A stretch of 64,000 nt of DNA from Crambe crambe (Eukaryota > Porifera > Demospongiae > Poecilosclerida > Crambeidae), in assembly GCA_963924555.1 (NCBI GenBank), contig OZ004587.1, positions 186,001 to 250,000 on the forward strand. The letters run 5' to 3'. The translations under genes and the position numbers were made by a program. The notes below the pieces were generated by a model. The model saw nothing but the letters and a program-made list of their open reading frames with translations, did no database searches and was not told the DNA's origin. Positions 43,158-53,137 of the stretch are shown here, piece by piece. Every line of letters starts with the position of its first letter. The first letter of the stretch is position 1.

Positions 43158-44300
43158 TTACTCGATACTATGGTCTTCATTACTTCTGCATTTCTTGCCT
43201 CCATTGGTAGAGTCTTCTAGTGATTTCCTCTTTCTACCCACTTTTTTATACATGCATATGTTACAATGTTGTTCGTCACCCAACACAAGCTGAACAAGAA
43301 TAGGTATCCAACCGATGTCACAATGTTGGTACATAACTGCATGCATATACCTCAGAAAAGTCATCCAATTCAGCATCAATTGTTCTGAAATCACCACCAC
43401 TTTTCCATAAACGTCATCAGTAAGTTGATCAATTAAAGCATCTATTAATTCCTATAATAACATAATACGTTTAATCTCATTTGTAAACTTTTCTAGCTAG
43501 AAGGGTTATACCTCATGTGAACATGAATAAATGAATGGCAAACTCTTAATGGATGACTGATCTTTATTCCTTTCTAATGGAGTAGAATTGAAATCTGTTT
43601 TTTTGGATGAAGCAACATCCCCTTTTGTGGGTTGAGTAGATTCTAACTCTGGGATAATACATTATAGTATTAGCTAATTATAGCTATAGCTAACTTTGCT
43701 TTTTACCTCTTTCATTGAAGAGTTTTAATCTTGTACTGCTATATGCAACCTTCAAACGACCTTTTCCATCTTTCTTTTTCAAGTGATATGTGTTAGTGCC
43801 AATACATTCTGCTACCTCATAAGGGCCAAACCAGTTAGCTAGGTGCCATTTTGTCCCCCTTTTTAGACAACTTCTTCATGTTCCTTACCAAAACTTTTTG
43901 GCCTACTTCCTTCCTGGTGCCATCTGTCATAATGCTTCTTTTGCTTTTCTTGGGCAGCTTTCACATTACTCTTCACCTGAACATCCTTAGCTGTACCATC
44001 ATCTTGACCCGATCTTCTAAGTCATCTTCCTGCAACAACTATTATAATAATTATTATAGCTACATGCACAATGACTGTTTTATTACCTTATCATCTCCCA
44101 CTTTTACCAACTGTTTCATATTCTGGTCACTTTTCAAATCTTGATCTCCATCATCTCCCTGCATAGACATGCAGTTGAGCTAATATATGGGAGGGTGCCC
44201 CTGTGACAATTGTGCCTCTTCCATGTACCAAATTAATTGAGTACCTCAGCTCCACCTTCATCATTCTCGTCTTCATCTAAATCACCTCCCTGTATATCAT
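43158..44300 (-). pseudogene. Upstream exons of the same gene: integrase C-terminal (GPY/F) domain and acidic linkers
   Basis: Read right to left. Acidic exons (GGDLDEDEND, GDDGDQDLKSDQN) come first. Next VKSNVKAAQEKQKKHYDRW and GQKVLVRNMKKLSKKG, a frame change, then KWHLANWFGPYEVAECIG and LKVAYSSTRLKLFNERG at 43,700-43,990. WFGPYEV is the GPY/F motif of gypsy-type and Ginger-type integrases. Exons at 43,158-43,560 hold EELIDALIDQLTDDVYG and a basic KKVGRKRKSLED. Only the end of the integrase is present; the catalytic DDE part is not seen. Gypsy-like integrase joined to a Ulp1 protease suggests a Ginger-type DNA transposon, but a retroelement origin cannot be excluded. Confidence 0.6.
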
Positions 44301-44337
44301 TACTATGTATAATTATTGCTGATCAAGAAACCCACAC

Positions 44338-44341
44338 ACAG

Positions 44342-44372
<31 letters not shown>

Positions 44373-44536
44373 CATACATACATACATACATACATACATA
44401 CATACATACATAAATACATACATACATACATACATACATACATACATACATGCACATACATACACACACATACATACAAGTCCGGTCAGTCTGGTTCTAA
44501 TAACATAAATACATACGTACATATACATACATACCT
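44338..44536. repeat. (CATA)n / (TACA)n microsatellite
   Basis: About 200 bp of catacatacata with few interruptions (tata, cacaca, a 30-bp unique break near 44,480). The open frames across it are artefacts. Confidence 0.95.
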
Positions 44537-45243
44537 CTTTTTCTTCAATAATTAAAGCTGTTTAGCTTAAAAAATAAAAGGTTATGTGCATTTAACGATA
44601 AAAGCGTGAAACTTTGTATGTAGTTTCTATACATAATAAAGTTATTTTTCAGACGTAGAACCACCTCAGAATTTGACCTTTAGTGACCTCTAGGAGTGAA
44701 TTAATTGTTTTTACCAAAAAAATTTCAAAATGTACATAATATGGGTATCAAATTAAAGGTCTCAATGTAACAAATAATTTGGTACTTGTATTATATCCAT
44801 ATTTCATTCTGTTCTATGAATTAGTGAAATATTGTAGGTTGCAAGTTGTGTTTAAACATGGTACAGCTAGCTTTAACATGTTCCTGAACAAGAACAAAGA
44901 GGAGTACACTTCAGTGCAGCCTTCAAATATTTACACTTCCCTCTACACCTTTTCTTGTAACTGCAGTGAATGAGCTCATGACAAGACTCAGAATCTCAGA
45001 ATACTCAGTAGTCCACAAAGGTTTCCATCCCACACTGTCTTTTTGCCATCCCCAGTCTATTGGGCATGGAAGACTAGGATCCAGATGCAGGACACAGGGC
45101 TCTGTTCCAGCAATTTGCTTGATAGCTTGCTTGTTTGATATGTTGTACAAGTGCATGCAGCCTGTGTTGGAGGTAAGTTCTCTAAGCTGCGTAACTTCTG
45201 TGTGAACAGTTGCTTCCTAGCATTGTTGATACTCACTTGATCA

Positions 45244-45546
45244 CTATACAAATCGTTCCAACACAGACATTACAAAATCACTAATACATGTAACTTCCAT
45301 CAAAAGGAGGTGTTCTAATGTTTCAGTAATGTCAGGAAAACTTGCCAAAATTTCCAAGCTCTTTCCTCTTCCACTAAAAGATGAGATAGTATCACATTCT
45401 GTAAATGCATGAAAAATTCCTGGGGTTCTAACTATACGTGTGACAGCATGAAGTTTCAGTGCTACATAACCGGAACAATGCTCAGAGCTGTGACAAACAG
45501 TAGAAGTGGAATGCAGAGCTCGTGTGTGTTTGACACTGTTAAACAT
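45244..45546 (-). pseudogene. XPG/FEN1-like nuclease-family fragment (C-terminal part)
   Basis: The frame contains YVALKLHAVT and FHAFTECDTISSFSGRGKSL. This matches the family motif FHA-TGCDT-S-F-G-GK found in many transposon-linked nuclease proteins of invertebrates, with the conserved Gly replaced by Glu. It corresponds to TGCDYVSAF in the Academ-like protein at 401-2914. Upstream pieces are out of frame and the conserved D-x-D segment is not recognisable, so the copy is dead. Confidence 0.6.
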
Positions 45547-46078
45547 CAGGAGCTGAGAAATGTAATAGGATGCTTTTGTATTGGCTGTAGTGACAAGCTG
45601 AGTTTGGTGCTTTATGTTGGGACTTACCTTCTGACAAGAGCGAATAATGACTGTGGTACAGCATTTTGCAAGGATTCTTCACTGAATGTACCGAAAAGGC
45701 TTGGCTGAACATTTCTTTTCTTGCTACTTTTGTGCTGCTTGTGCCAAATGCATAGTATCATTATCACTGTCATGATAACAAGTTTTCTTAAGAGAATCAC
45801 CAATATCAAATGACATTTCTCCCCAGAAAGCAACCTCAGTTTTAATCTTGATGTATGAACATGACCTTCAAATACAACTCCCAGTTCTGGCATTTCTAGC
45901 TCTGTTATACAATGCTACAAGACAAGGGCAATCATGTCACCTTGGTGCCAATTTGGCTAAGAGAGAAGTATCTTCAAGCTCTAGTGTTCATTTGCGAATT
46001 TTCCTGTCGATATCGTAGGTAAAAGCATTGTGTAGACATGCAGAACCAGCTGATTCATCTCAGAAGAAGCATCTGTCC

Positions 46079-46408
46079 TCACACTCTCATTGTTAGAACA
46101 AGTCTGCATAGGCAGTGACTTAGCCATCTCCTCTCACTCTTCACATCTGTAAGTCTTTTTTCCAGCCACTCAAGCTTGGTCTGGTTAAATATTACGCGAC
46201 ATGCTTTATGGCAACAAGCATGTTGCCTCATCATCATAGCTTCAATACCATCTCCATCATCTAGCCTTTTATCTAGTGGCATGCAATCATGCATCTGAAA
46301 CTGAATGAGGTGCTCTGCTAATGATTTGTAGCCACTACCAATAGGTGCTTTGGACAACCTAGCTGGATATTCCGAATCTGTTTTGTGTTCTTTTGATAAA
46401 GGACACAA
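46079..46408 (-). pseudogene. Cys/His N-terminal fragment of the same nuclease-family gene
   Basis: GSGYKSLAEHLIQFQMHD, then KRLDDGDGIEAMMMRQHACC and HKACRVIFNQTKLEWLEKRL. The spacing of Cys and His (CPLS...HACCHKAC) follows the zinc-binding N-terminus seen in invertebrate proteins that end in the TGCDT nuclease motif. It lies between the inverted repeats and in the right order and strand relative to 45,244-45,546. Family recognition is from memory. Confidence 0.5.
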
Positions 46409-46978
46409 AACCTCCAGTCTGTGATGTAAGGTTTCTTGAGAGGCATAGGTGTAGAAGCATCCACCAATGAATGCCGCTTTGCCATAGCAACAGAGCCTTT
46501 CAATAATCTAGATCATCTTACCATGTGTACCAAATAAATTCTATTTGCCAGCCTGCAAGTACAAACCACTATACAGAAATACGCTAATAAACTAGATTTC
46601 GACACATTTCAGGTATAAAAATGGTCATAACTTTAAAACCAAATTAATTATGAACTTGATTCAAGTTTCAAAATGTTCCTTAGAACATGACCATTCAAAT
46701 GATATCCAAAATGGGTAGATTATAGTGATATGTCAAGATTTAATAGAGAAATTTGCTATTCTTGTACGCAAATTAACACATAAATTTACCTAAATGTCAA
46801 ATCCAAGATGGTTCTACGTCAAAAAGTATAGTCCATTATGTGTAGAATTAATGTGCAAAGTTTCACGATTTTATTGCGAAGTGCACATTACTTTTGCTAT
46901 CCAGCTAGCTATAGCTACTAAGACGAATGCAATGCATTGTGGGGCGAGCCTGAGCTGAATGTGATGTATGTTCCTTAA

Positions 46979-47464
46979 TTAATTGGGAGAGGCTAATAAG
47001 TAGTTGGTCATTCTCTGCAGCCTAGCCTGTCTCTCCTCGGCTGTCTCTAAAGATGACCTCTCACTTCCATTCTGTCTCAACCTATCAAACCTGGCTTGTC
47101 TCTCCTCAGATGTCTCTAAGGATAAACTCTGACTTGCACTGTCTCTCATATGCTCAAGTCTAGTCTGTCTTTCCTCAGTTGTGTCTGAAGATAATCTCTG
47201 GTTTGTATTCTCTCTTAGGATTTGGAGCCTGGCATCTCTTTCCTCACTTGTTTCTGAAGATAATCTCTGGTTTGCATTCTCTCTCAGGATTTGGAGTCTG
47301 GCCTCTCTTTCCTCAGCTGTCTCTGAAGATAACCTCTGGTTTGCATTCTCTCTCAGGATTTGGAGCCTCAATCTCCCGTCTGCATTCTCTCTCAGGATTT
47401 GGAGCCTTGCTTCTCTTTCCTCAGCTGTTTCTGACATCAACCTCTGACTTGCACTCTCCCTCAA
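46979..47464 (-). pseudogene. Coiled tandem-repeat ORF of Helitron/PIF1-associated type, partial
   Basis: The product is made of ~24-residue units, QRLSSETAEEREARLQILRE, repeated about seven times. The DNA is correspondingly repetitive (cttcctcagctgtctctgaa). Similar Arg/Glu repeats precede the helicase region in many animal Helitron and OTU/PIF1-type proteins (memory). Upstream, 47,464-47,600, fragments such as KLRRRRERERAQRASKKD continue the theme in shifted frames. No helicase domain follows in this window. Confidence 0.5.
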
Positions 47465-47623
47465 GCGCTCTAACGTAGCCTGTCTTTTTGAGCAGCATGT
47501 CTTGCCTTATGTCGTACTCCTCGCTTTCTGAGTCTTTCTTCGAAGCACGCTGAGCTCTCTCCCTCTCCCTTCTACGTCTGAGTTTGTCTGCTTTAACTTG
47601 ATTCGTTCTTTGCTAGCTAGCAA

Positions 47624-48697
47624 GTGAACAAACAAGCACACAGAAAAGACTACCAGCCCTTGCAACCCATCCCCGTGATCCATACCCCTTGGACTAAGCT
47701 GGCAATAGACATGGTGGGACCATTGAACACAACAAGAAGAGGACACAAATACCTCCTCACCATGGTGGACCTGGCCACTAGATGGCCTGAAGCTGTACCC
47801 CTCAAAAAAATTGATGCAGTATCTACAGCAGAAGCCCTTCTCAACATTTTCTCAACCTATGGAGTGCCACAGTTGTTGGTACATGATAACGGAGGCAATT
47901 TCACTGCCAAATTCACCAGCCTAGTGATGAAGACCATGGGCATACATCAGATAAAAACTGCACCATACCACCCAGAAGCAAATGGACTCATTGAACGCCT
48001 CAATGGTACCATAAAGAAAGCCCTCAAAAAGGCAGGAGCTGAGAACACCAGCTGGGACAAGCTCATCCCTTTAGTGCTGTATGCAATCAGAATTACTCGG
48101 CATTCTACTACTGGTCACTCACCCTACCAGTTAATATTTGATCGACATCCGTACACACCTACTTCCAGCCTGAGAGAAGCAGTGGAACAACTGGACAGTG
48201 AAGACATTCCACAGCCGGTACTGGACTACCTTAACGATTTGACAGTAACTATGAGCCTTACCAAGTCAGCTGCAGAAGAAGTAGAGCAGAAGTCAAAACA
48301 AGACAGCAAAAGATATCAAGATGCAAAACACAAGGCTAAGGAGACCCCACTGAAAATAGGAGATCCCATCCTATGTTTTGAGCCAAATCTGAAGAAAGGT
48401 CTGTCAGCCGCCTGGCATGGCCCCTACCATATCAAGAAGAAGTTAGGCAGCTTAACCTACCTAGTGGATCTAGGACATGAAAGAACCTGGAAACGCCACA
48501 GGAATGCCTTGAAACTATATCAAGCACAAGATCAAGAAGAAGAACCAGCACAGATAGCCACAGTGGTCTTGGCTATGGAAGATGGTGAAGCAGAAGATGG
48601 TCTAACCCTGGAGAGACCAGCTACATCACAACCACCAGCAACCCACTCAAACTCAGAGGAATTGACTCTCAACCAGAGAAGTACCAACAGCAAGTGA
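47624..48697 (+). CDS. Ty3/gypsy-type integrase
   Basis: 357-aa open frame. The catalytic core has the D-D-E set in LAIDMVGPL (about 47,705), LLVHDNGGNF (about 47,880) and EANGLIERLNGTIKK (about 47,985). Then come NTSWDKLIPLVLYAIRIT and HSPYQLIFDRHP, the usual end of the core, followed by a GPY/F-type C-terminal domain (WHGPYHIKKKLGSLTYLV) and an acidic tail. The zinc-binding HHCC N-terminus is missing; the frame begins at NKQAHRKDYQPL. It is intact through the core. It inserts the cDNA copy into the host chromosome. It ends in a TGA overlapping the next frame. Confidence 0.85.
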   Translation: MNKQAHRKDYQPLQPIPVIHTPWTKLAIDMVGPLNTTRRGHKYLLTMVDLATRWPEAVPLKKIDAVSTAEALLNIFSTYGVPQLLVHDNGGNFTAKFTSLVMKTMGIHQIKTAPYHPEANGLIERLNGTIKKALKKAGAENTSWDKLIPLVLYAIRITRHSTTGHSPYQLIFDRHPYTPTSSLREAVEQLDSEDIPQPVLDYLNDLTVTMSLTKSAAEEVEQKSKQDSKRYQDAKHKAKETPLKIGDPILCFEPNLKKGLSAAWHGPYHIKKKLGSLTYLVDLGHERTWKRHRNALKLYQAQDQEEEPAQIATVVLAMEDGEAEDGLTLERPATSQPPATHSNSEELTLNQRSTNSK

Positions 48698-49831
48698 TGC
48701 AGTTAACTCACCAGCTACAAGAAGCTTTCAATAGTGAACCGGAAGAAGCCAGCCTGCAAGCCTATGACCTGCAGACCGAACACAAGAAACCAGTTGTGAG
48801 AAAGCCTTACAGGCCTCCCTTGAATCTCAAACCCAGCATTGACAGAGAAATCGACCAGCTATTGAAACTTGGGATCATCCAGCCATCCACCAGCCCCTGG
48901 TCCAGCCCAGTGATACCTGTCCCAAAGAAAGATGGATCAGTACGGTTATGTGTGGATTTTAGATGGGTGAATGAGCATACTCTCCAAGATACCTACCCCC
49001 TACCAAGAGTGGATGACCTACTGGCACAAGTCAGCGCGAAACAGTTTCTGACTACCTTAGACCTTAGCTACCAAAGGTTACCACCAAGTGCCCCTCACCC
49101 CAGAAACAAAAGAGAAAACTGCCTTTGTTTGCCACAGAAGAAAATTTCAGTACACTTGATTACCATTTGGACTAAAGAATGCACCTGCTCACTTTCAGAG
49201 GCAGATGGATCAGATGTTACAAGGTATCTCGGCAGTGGCATATATAGATGACATTATCTTGGCCTATGACACGTGGGAAGAGCATATCTCAACTCTGGAG
49301 CAAGTACTGAAAGTTTACATCCAGAAGAAAGTGTCTCTAAAGCTAGAAAAGTGTGTGTTTACCTCGGCAACACTAGATTATTTGGGCCACACCATAGGAT
49401 CTGGTCACATTCTACCCCAAGAAGCTAAAGTCACAGCGATACTCAACTTCCCAAAGCCTGAAACCAGGAAACAACTCAGAGGATTTCTAGGCCTTGTTGG
49501 ATACTATAGGCAACACATACCTCACTTCAGTTCCATGACTGCTTCCCTCTCTGAGAAAACTAGCACTAAACATCCAAGAAATGTTCAGTGGGCAGAGCAG
49601 ATGACTTCTGACTTTGAGGCTACAAGGAAAAGCATACTCACAGCTCCACTACTAGCAGCTCCTGATATGTCTCAACCATTTTACCTACAAACTGACGCTT
49701 GTCAGTCCGGAATCGGAGCAGTTCTTCAGCAAGAAAAGAATGGAAGAAGAGTCACCATTGCTTTTTATAGTAAGAAGCTGAATAGAGCACAGCAACACTA
49801 CTCAGCAACCGAGCTTGAACTTTTGCCCTGA
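48694..49831 (+). pseudogene. Ty3/gypsy-type reverse transcriptase, frameshifted, with the start of RNase H
   Basis: Starts with LLKLGIIQPSTSPWSSPVIP and VPKKDGSVRLCVDFRWVNE (motifs 1-2), then FLTTLDLS. After LDLS the frame shifts by one base (about 49,070). The continuation KGYHQVPLTPETKEKTAFVC has a TGA where the family has Arg (about 49,158). The frame 49,205-49,831 carries the active-site box AYIDDIILA, the thumb (LEKCVF...YLGHTI), GFLGLVGYYRQHIPHF and the start of RNase H (LQTDACQSGIGAVLQQ). Two lesions make it non-functional. Confidence 0.85.
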
Positions 49832-50076
49832 CACAAGCCTGTCAACATTTCAAGATCTACTTGTTTGGCAGCAAGGTTATGGTAGAAACTGACCACAAAC
49901 CGTTAACACATCTCACTTCAATGACAAATGATAATAAAAAGATTATGAGGTGGATTCAAGTGTTACAACGTTCAATCTCCACATCAACTATCTCCCTGGC
50001 AAGGACAATGTGCCAGCTGATGCATTGAGCAGAAGATGGGAAGACTCCTTGCCAGACCACAGCACCTTCTCCAAGA
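49825..50076 (+). pseudogene. RNase H C-terminal part
   Basis: After another frame change at about 49,828, the segments HFKIYLFGSKVMVETDHKPL and, one more shift later, INYLPGKDNVPADALSRRW complete the usual RNase H of gypsy elements. They then run into the G tract. Confidence 0.75.
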
Positions 50077-50095
50077 GGGGGGGGGGGGGGGGGGA

Positions 50096-50325
50096 TGTTG
50101 GGCTCCAGCCCACCATGCGACCCTGTACCGGATGAACATTAAAAGAACACACTTATTTAGAACATTATTACATCATGCATTAATACTTAAACTTGTGATT
50201 TTGTCAGTTGTGTCCAGTCTATTATCAGAATAAAGATTTTGTATAGTACAAGTCTCCCTGTTCTACATAGCTCTGTTGAGTGAGTAAGGCTACCTGCGGG
50301 CAATCTCAGGACCTGAAACCCAACA
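50096..50325 (+). repeat. 3' long terminal repeat, 230 bp
   Basis: Begins TGTTGGGCTCCAGCCC and ends CCCAACA, so the termini are the inverted TGTTGGG/CCCAACA typical of LTRs. It is preceded by a purine tract of about 18 G plus A. It contains a polyadenylation signal (aataaa, about 50,229). The 5' LTR is not in the window. Confidence 0.8.
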
Positions 50326-51362
50326 GGTTGCTCCAGTCTTATTCCATTTCGGTTATATCAGAGAGTGCGGTAGCACTCTCTAAGTAGGGATGGCAGGTCA
50401 AAGTCCATAGGACAGTATAAACTAAAAACTCTTCTTTCTCTTCTACCCTTACTCTACAGGTTCTCAGAAGGCTACAGTGAATTATTATATCTACAAAGAA
50501 GAGAGGAGAATGTTCAAAAGCCAAAAATTCATTCGCCAACATAAGAAAAAAACGAGTTCTAAAATTGACTTTTCGTTTTTTTTCTTTATCAGAGAGTGCG
50601 GTAGCACTCTCTATGTAGGGATGACTCGGACGGCCGCGCGCGCCGCCTATAGACTAATACAAAAGTGAAATTCCAGTTCCCCCACTTAGACCTAACAAAA
50701 GCTACTGTGAATGATTATCCAGCCTACTAGAGCCTACTACAATGTGCAGACCAAGTTTCAGGACCAGGGAGCTTACCGTTTCAGAAATACGGCAAGCAGG
50801 TAAATCGCTATATTCTTCTTCTTCTCTATTATTATTATTATTCTTCTTCTTATTATTCTTCTTAGACAACCATATCTCTCGAACCACTCAAGCTACAGCT
50901 ATGATTTCTGGACAAATCCACTCCAAATTCTACGAACTACGATCTTTTCTACTCGTTGATCCTCGAAAGAGTCGATGAAAAAGGAGACACTAAGGAGCAC
51001 AGCACTCGACTAATTCAATTAGGAAGCCATCTTTTCTATAATACGCATGCGCATGTATTTGATATCCAATTATTCGAAATTATAATATTATTCAGCTGCC
51101 TCTAGCTAGCTAGCTAGGTATAGGTATATGTAGCTAGAATAATGATGATGATGATGATAGACTACTGTATCGACTCGGGGATTTAGATTCAACAAGGTAG
51201 ACTCTATTTCAGCATCTTCTACCTCCACCTTGACTCGTTGATAGTGATTGGGCTGGTATGCTATTGGAGAACTATTCTTCTTTCATCTGTCCCTGCATAC
51301 ACATAGAAGAATGAACTCTATACATAGCTAAAACCATAAAAGAGAGGAAAAAAAGACCAGGA
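50326..51362. repeat. Intergenic stretch with a duplicated short hairpin
   Basis: The segment 'cagagagtgcggtagcactc' occurs at about 50,359 and 50,590. Each copy folds as AGAGTGC-ggta-GCACTCT and each is followed by 'tct-a-gtagggatg'. No gene is present. Simple att/ttc repeats lie at 50,815-50,865, and GATGATGATGATGAT at 51,143. Confidence 0.6.
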
Positions 51363-51653
51363 ACAAGTAAGGGAAAAAGCATTTCGTGAAATGAAAAAAG
51401 ATGTAGGGATGACCACTGCACAAAAAAGTAAAGAAACAAGAAGGATGGAATCTTTGTTCTGTATATCCAGCCAACAATCCCTACATGTACGTACATTACT
51501 ACACTATAATCTGAAGCTACCCGACGTATATGTAGGGATTGTTGGCTGGATATACAGAACAAAGATTCCATCCTTCTTGTTTCTTTACTTTTTTGTGCAG
51601 TGGTCATCCCTACATCTTTTTTCATTTCACGAAATGCTTTTTCCCTTACTTGT
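51363..51653. repeat. Long hairpin 1: 130-bp arms, 31-nt loop
   Basis: 51,363-51,492 and 51,524-51,653 are inverted copies with about one mismatch. The arms begin ACAAGTAAGGGAAAAAGC and carry 'gatgtagggatgacc' and, near the loop, 'aatccctaca'. Open frames found on both strands with identical translations are a consequence of the palindrome. Confidence 0.9.
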
Positions 51654-52670
51654 AATAATAATAAGGATAATAATAATAATAAGATCGACGTACCGACTTA
51701 CTGGCTATAGTCATCAAAATTCTGCTTTGGCCATCTGTTAGAGCGGCACCTAGAGGCTGATCTTTTGCTATTAGTTTTGACTAAGGCTCTACTTCACTAT
51801 TCGATAGCACTCGGAACACAGCTGCTAATCTTTCTACGCCATTTTGAAGGGGGCGGAGCCACGTAAGCTTAAGTTTAGCTATAGCCAAGGTCTTCATTCA
51901 TTATCTGATGATGTTCCAGTCACTCCTTGCTGAATTACAGTACAGATGCTCATCCTATAGTAGCATTATAGCCAGTACTTGGCTGTAGTGTAGTCAGCTC
52001 ACTTCACCATGCCGTGTACATGTCATTTACATTGCTGTTGCTGTAAAGTTTTATATCAACAAAACTTAAATAGCTAAACAAATTCTTCAACCAGAGACAC
52101 TGTATGTACCTACAAAAGAGGTTTATGTAGAGCTGGCTTTGTATAGTACTGTACTGTAGCCTCCCTCATTCAACTTCAAGCACTAAGAAAAAGGATAGAA
52201 ACAAGTGAGCGTAAAAAGGTTAAGTAGGGATAGCCTAAAATCTAGCTGGGCTATCTATAATGTGCTGCAGCCTCGTATGAAAAAAATCTTCGCGATATTA
52301 CCTCATAAAAGGGGTGGGGCAATTAATAGCAGTTCTCCTCATATAACACCTGCACAGGATGTGGCCATTTGATGGCATCCACTATTATGATCACTACACC
52401 AAATGCATAAACTCCCCATACTCCTCCCTCAAGCAAGACATACGTACCATCTCAATAATTATTTCAGTGATCACATATGTAACAATTAGCTAATGCTGTT
52501 CACTTTTTAAAATGTTCACTCCTTTCAGTACTCCATTACACTGCAGATGATCATCCTTCAAACTCTCCTCCCTGAACAGAATGAAATACTGATCATTAAA
52601 TAAATTTAGTTCAATCAAGGAAGCCTTTAGTGTCTATCAATTTTCATAATCACAAAGAAAAAGAATGCAA
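51654..52670. other. Noncoding stretch with a half copy of the hairpin family
   Basis: At about 52,200-52,310 a single arm-like sequence starts ACAAGTGAGCGTAAAAAGG and includes 'aagtagggatagcc' and 'aaaatctagctgggctat', related to one arm of hairpin 2. Nothing else is supported. Confidence 0.5.
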
Positions 52671-53119
52671 ACAAGTGAATGCAAAAAATTTCTTCGAAAT
52701 AAAAATGTGAAGTAGGGATGCTATTATAACTGCAGCTTCATTATGAAAACCAAGTACTGCAGCATCGAAGCAGTATGGCCCAAAAATCTAGCTGGAATAT
52801 GTATTATAACTGCATGCAAGAGAGTGAACTTAGTGAAGTGACCCTTACCCATCATCAAGTACAAGATACTATTCCTACTTCACTCCCATGATCAAGGGCC
52901 AAGGGAGTGAAGTAGGAATACTATCTCGTACTTGATGATGGGTAAGGGTCACTTCACTAAGTTCACTCTCTTGCATGCAGTTATAATACATATTCCAGCT
53001 AGATTTTTGGGCCATACTGCTTCGATGCTGCAGTACTTGGTTTTCATAATGAAGCTGCAGTTATAATAGCATCCCTACTTCACATTTTTATTTCGAAGAA
53101 ATTTTTTGCATTCACTTGT
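52671..53119. repeat. Long hairpin 2: 217-bp arms, 15-nt loop
   Basis: 52,671-52,887 and 52,903-53,119 are inverted copies with about two mismatches. The arms begin ACAAGTGAATGCAAAAAAT and contain 'gaagtagggatgctatt'. The hairpin ends only 19 bp before the first codon of the transposase-like frame at 53,138. Confidence 0.92.
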
Positions 53120-53137
53120 CATAAAACGGGTTTCACT

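Larger units (their letters stand above)
44575..46903 (-). mobile_element. TIR-bounded DNA element with decayed nuclease-family gene, about 2.33 kb
   Basis: About 115 bp at 44,575-44,690 is an imperfect inverted copy of 46,790-46,903. Matched parts are 'ttatgtgca'/'taatgtgca', 'cgtgaaactttg' and 'acgtagaacca'. The ends differ from the CAGT-type ends of the element at 234, so it is another family. The interior carries minus-strand fragments of a protein with a Cys/His N-terminus and an XPG/FEN1-like C-terminus (46,079-46,408 and 45,244-45,546), with the middle missing. The target duplication is not clear. Confidence 0.6.
47600..50325 (+). mobile_element. 5'-truncated Ty3/gypsy-type retrotransposon with integrase before reverse transcriptase (Gmr1-like)
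   Basis: Order on the plus strand: integrase (47,624-48,697), reverse transcriptase (48,694-49,500), RNase H (49,680-50,060), polypurine/G tract (50,077-50,094), 3' LTR (50,096-50,325). Gag, protease and the 5' LTR are absent. The domains are of Ty3/gypsy sequence type but in copia-like order, which is the hallmark of the Gmr1-like group described in deuterostomes and other animals. The element carries frameshifts and a stop, so it is inactive. Confidence 0.8.

Noticed and set aside
43851..44144. 97-aa hydrophobic plus ORF
   Set aside because: Antisense of the integrase-tail exons.
44313..44555. Tyr/Val/Cys and His/Thr/Tyr-rich ORFs on both strands
   Set aside because: Translation of the CATA microsatellite.
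47179..47478. Plus-strand ORFs with repeated SGFGAWHLF / LRIWSLASLSS units
   Set aside because: Antisense of the Arg/Glu coiled repeat ORF on the minus strand.
50036..50233. 65-aa ORF with poly-Gly
   Set aside because: Crosses the polypurine/G tract and the LTR boundary.
51272..51741. Two near-identical 116-117 aa ORFs on opposite strands
   Set aside because: They arise from the palindromic arms of hairpin 1. No family is recognised and no coding bias is seen.
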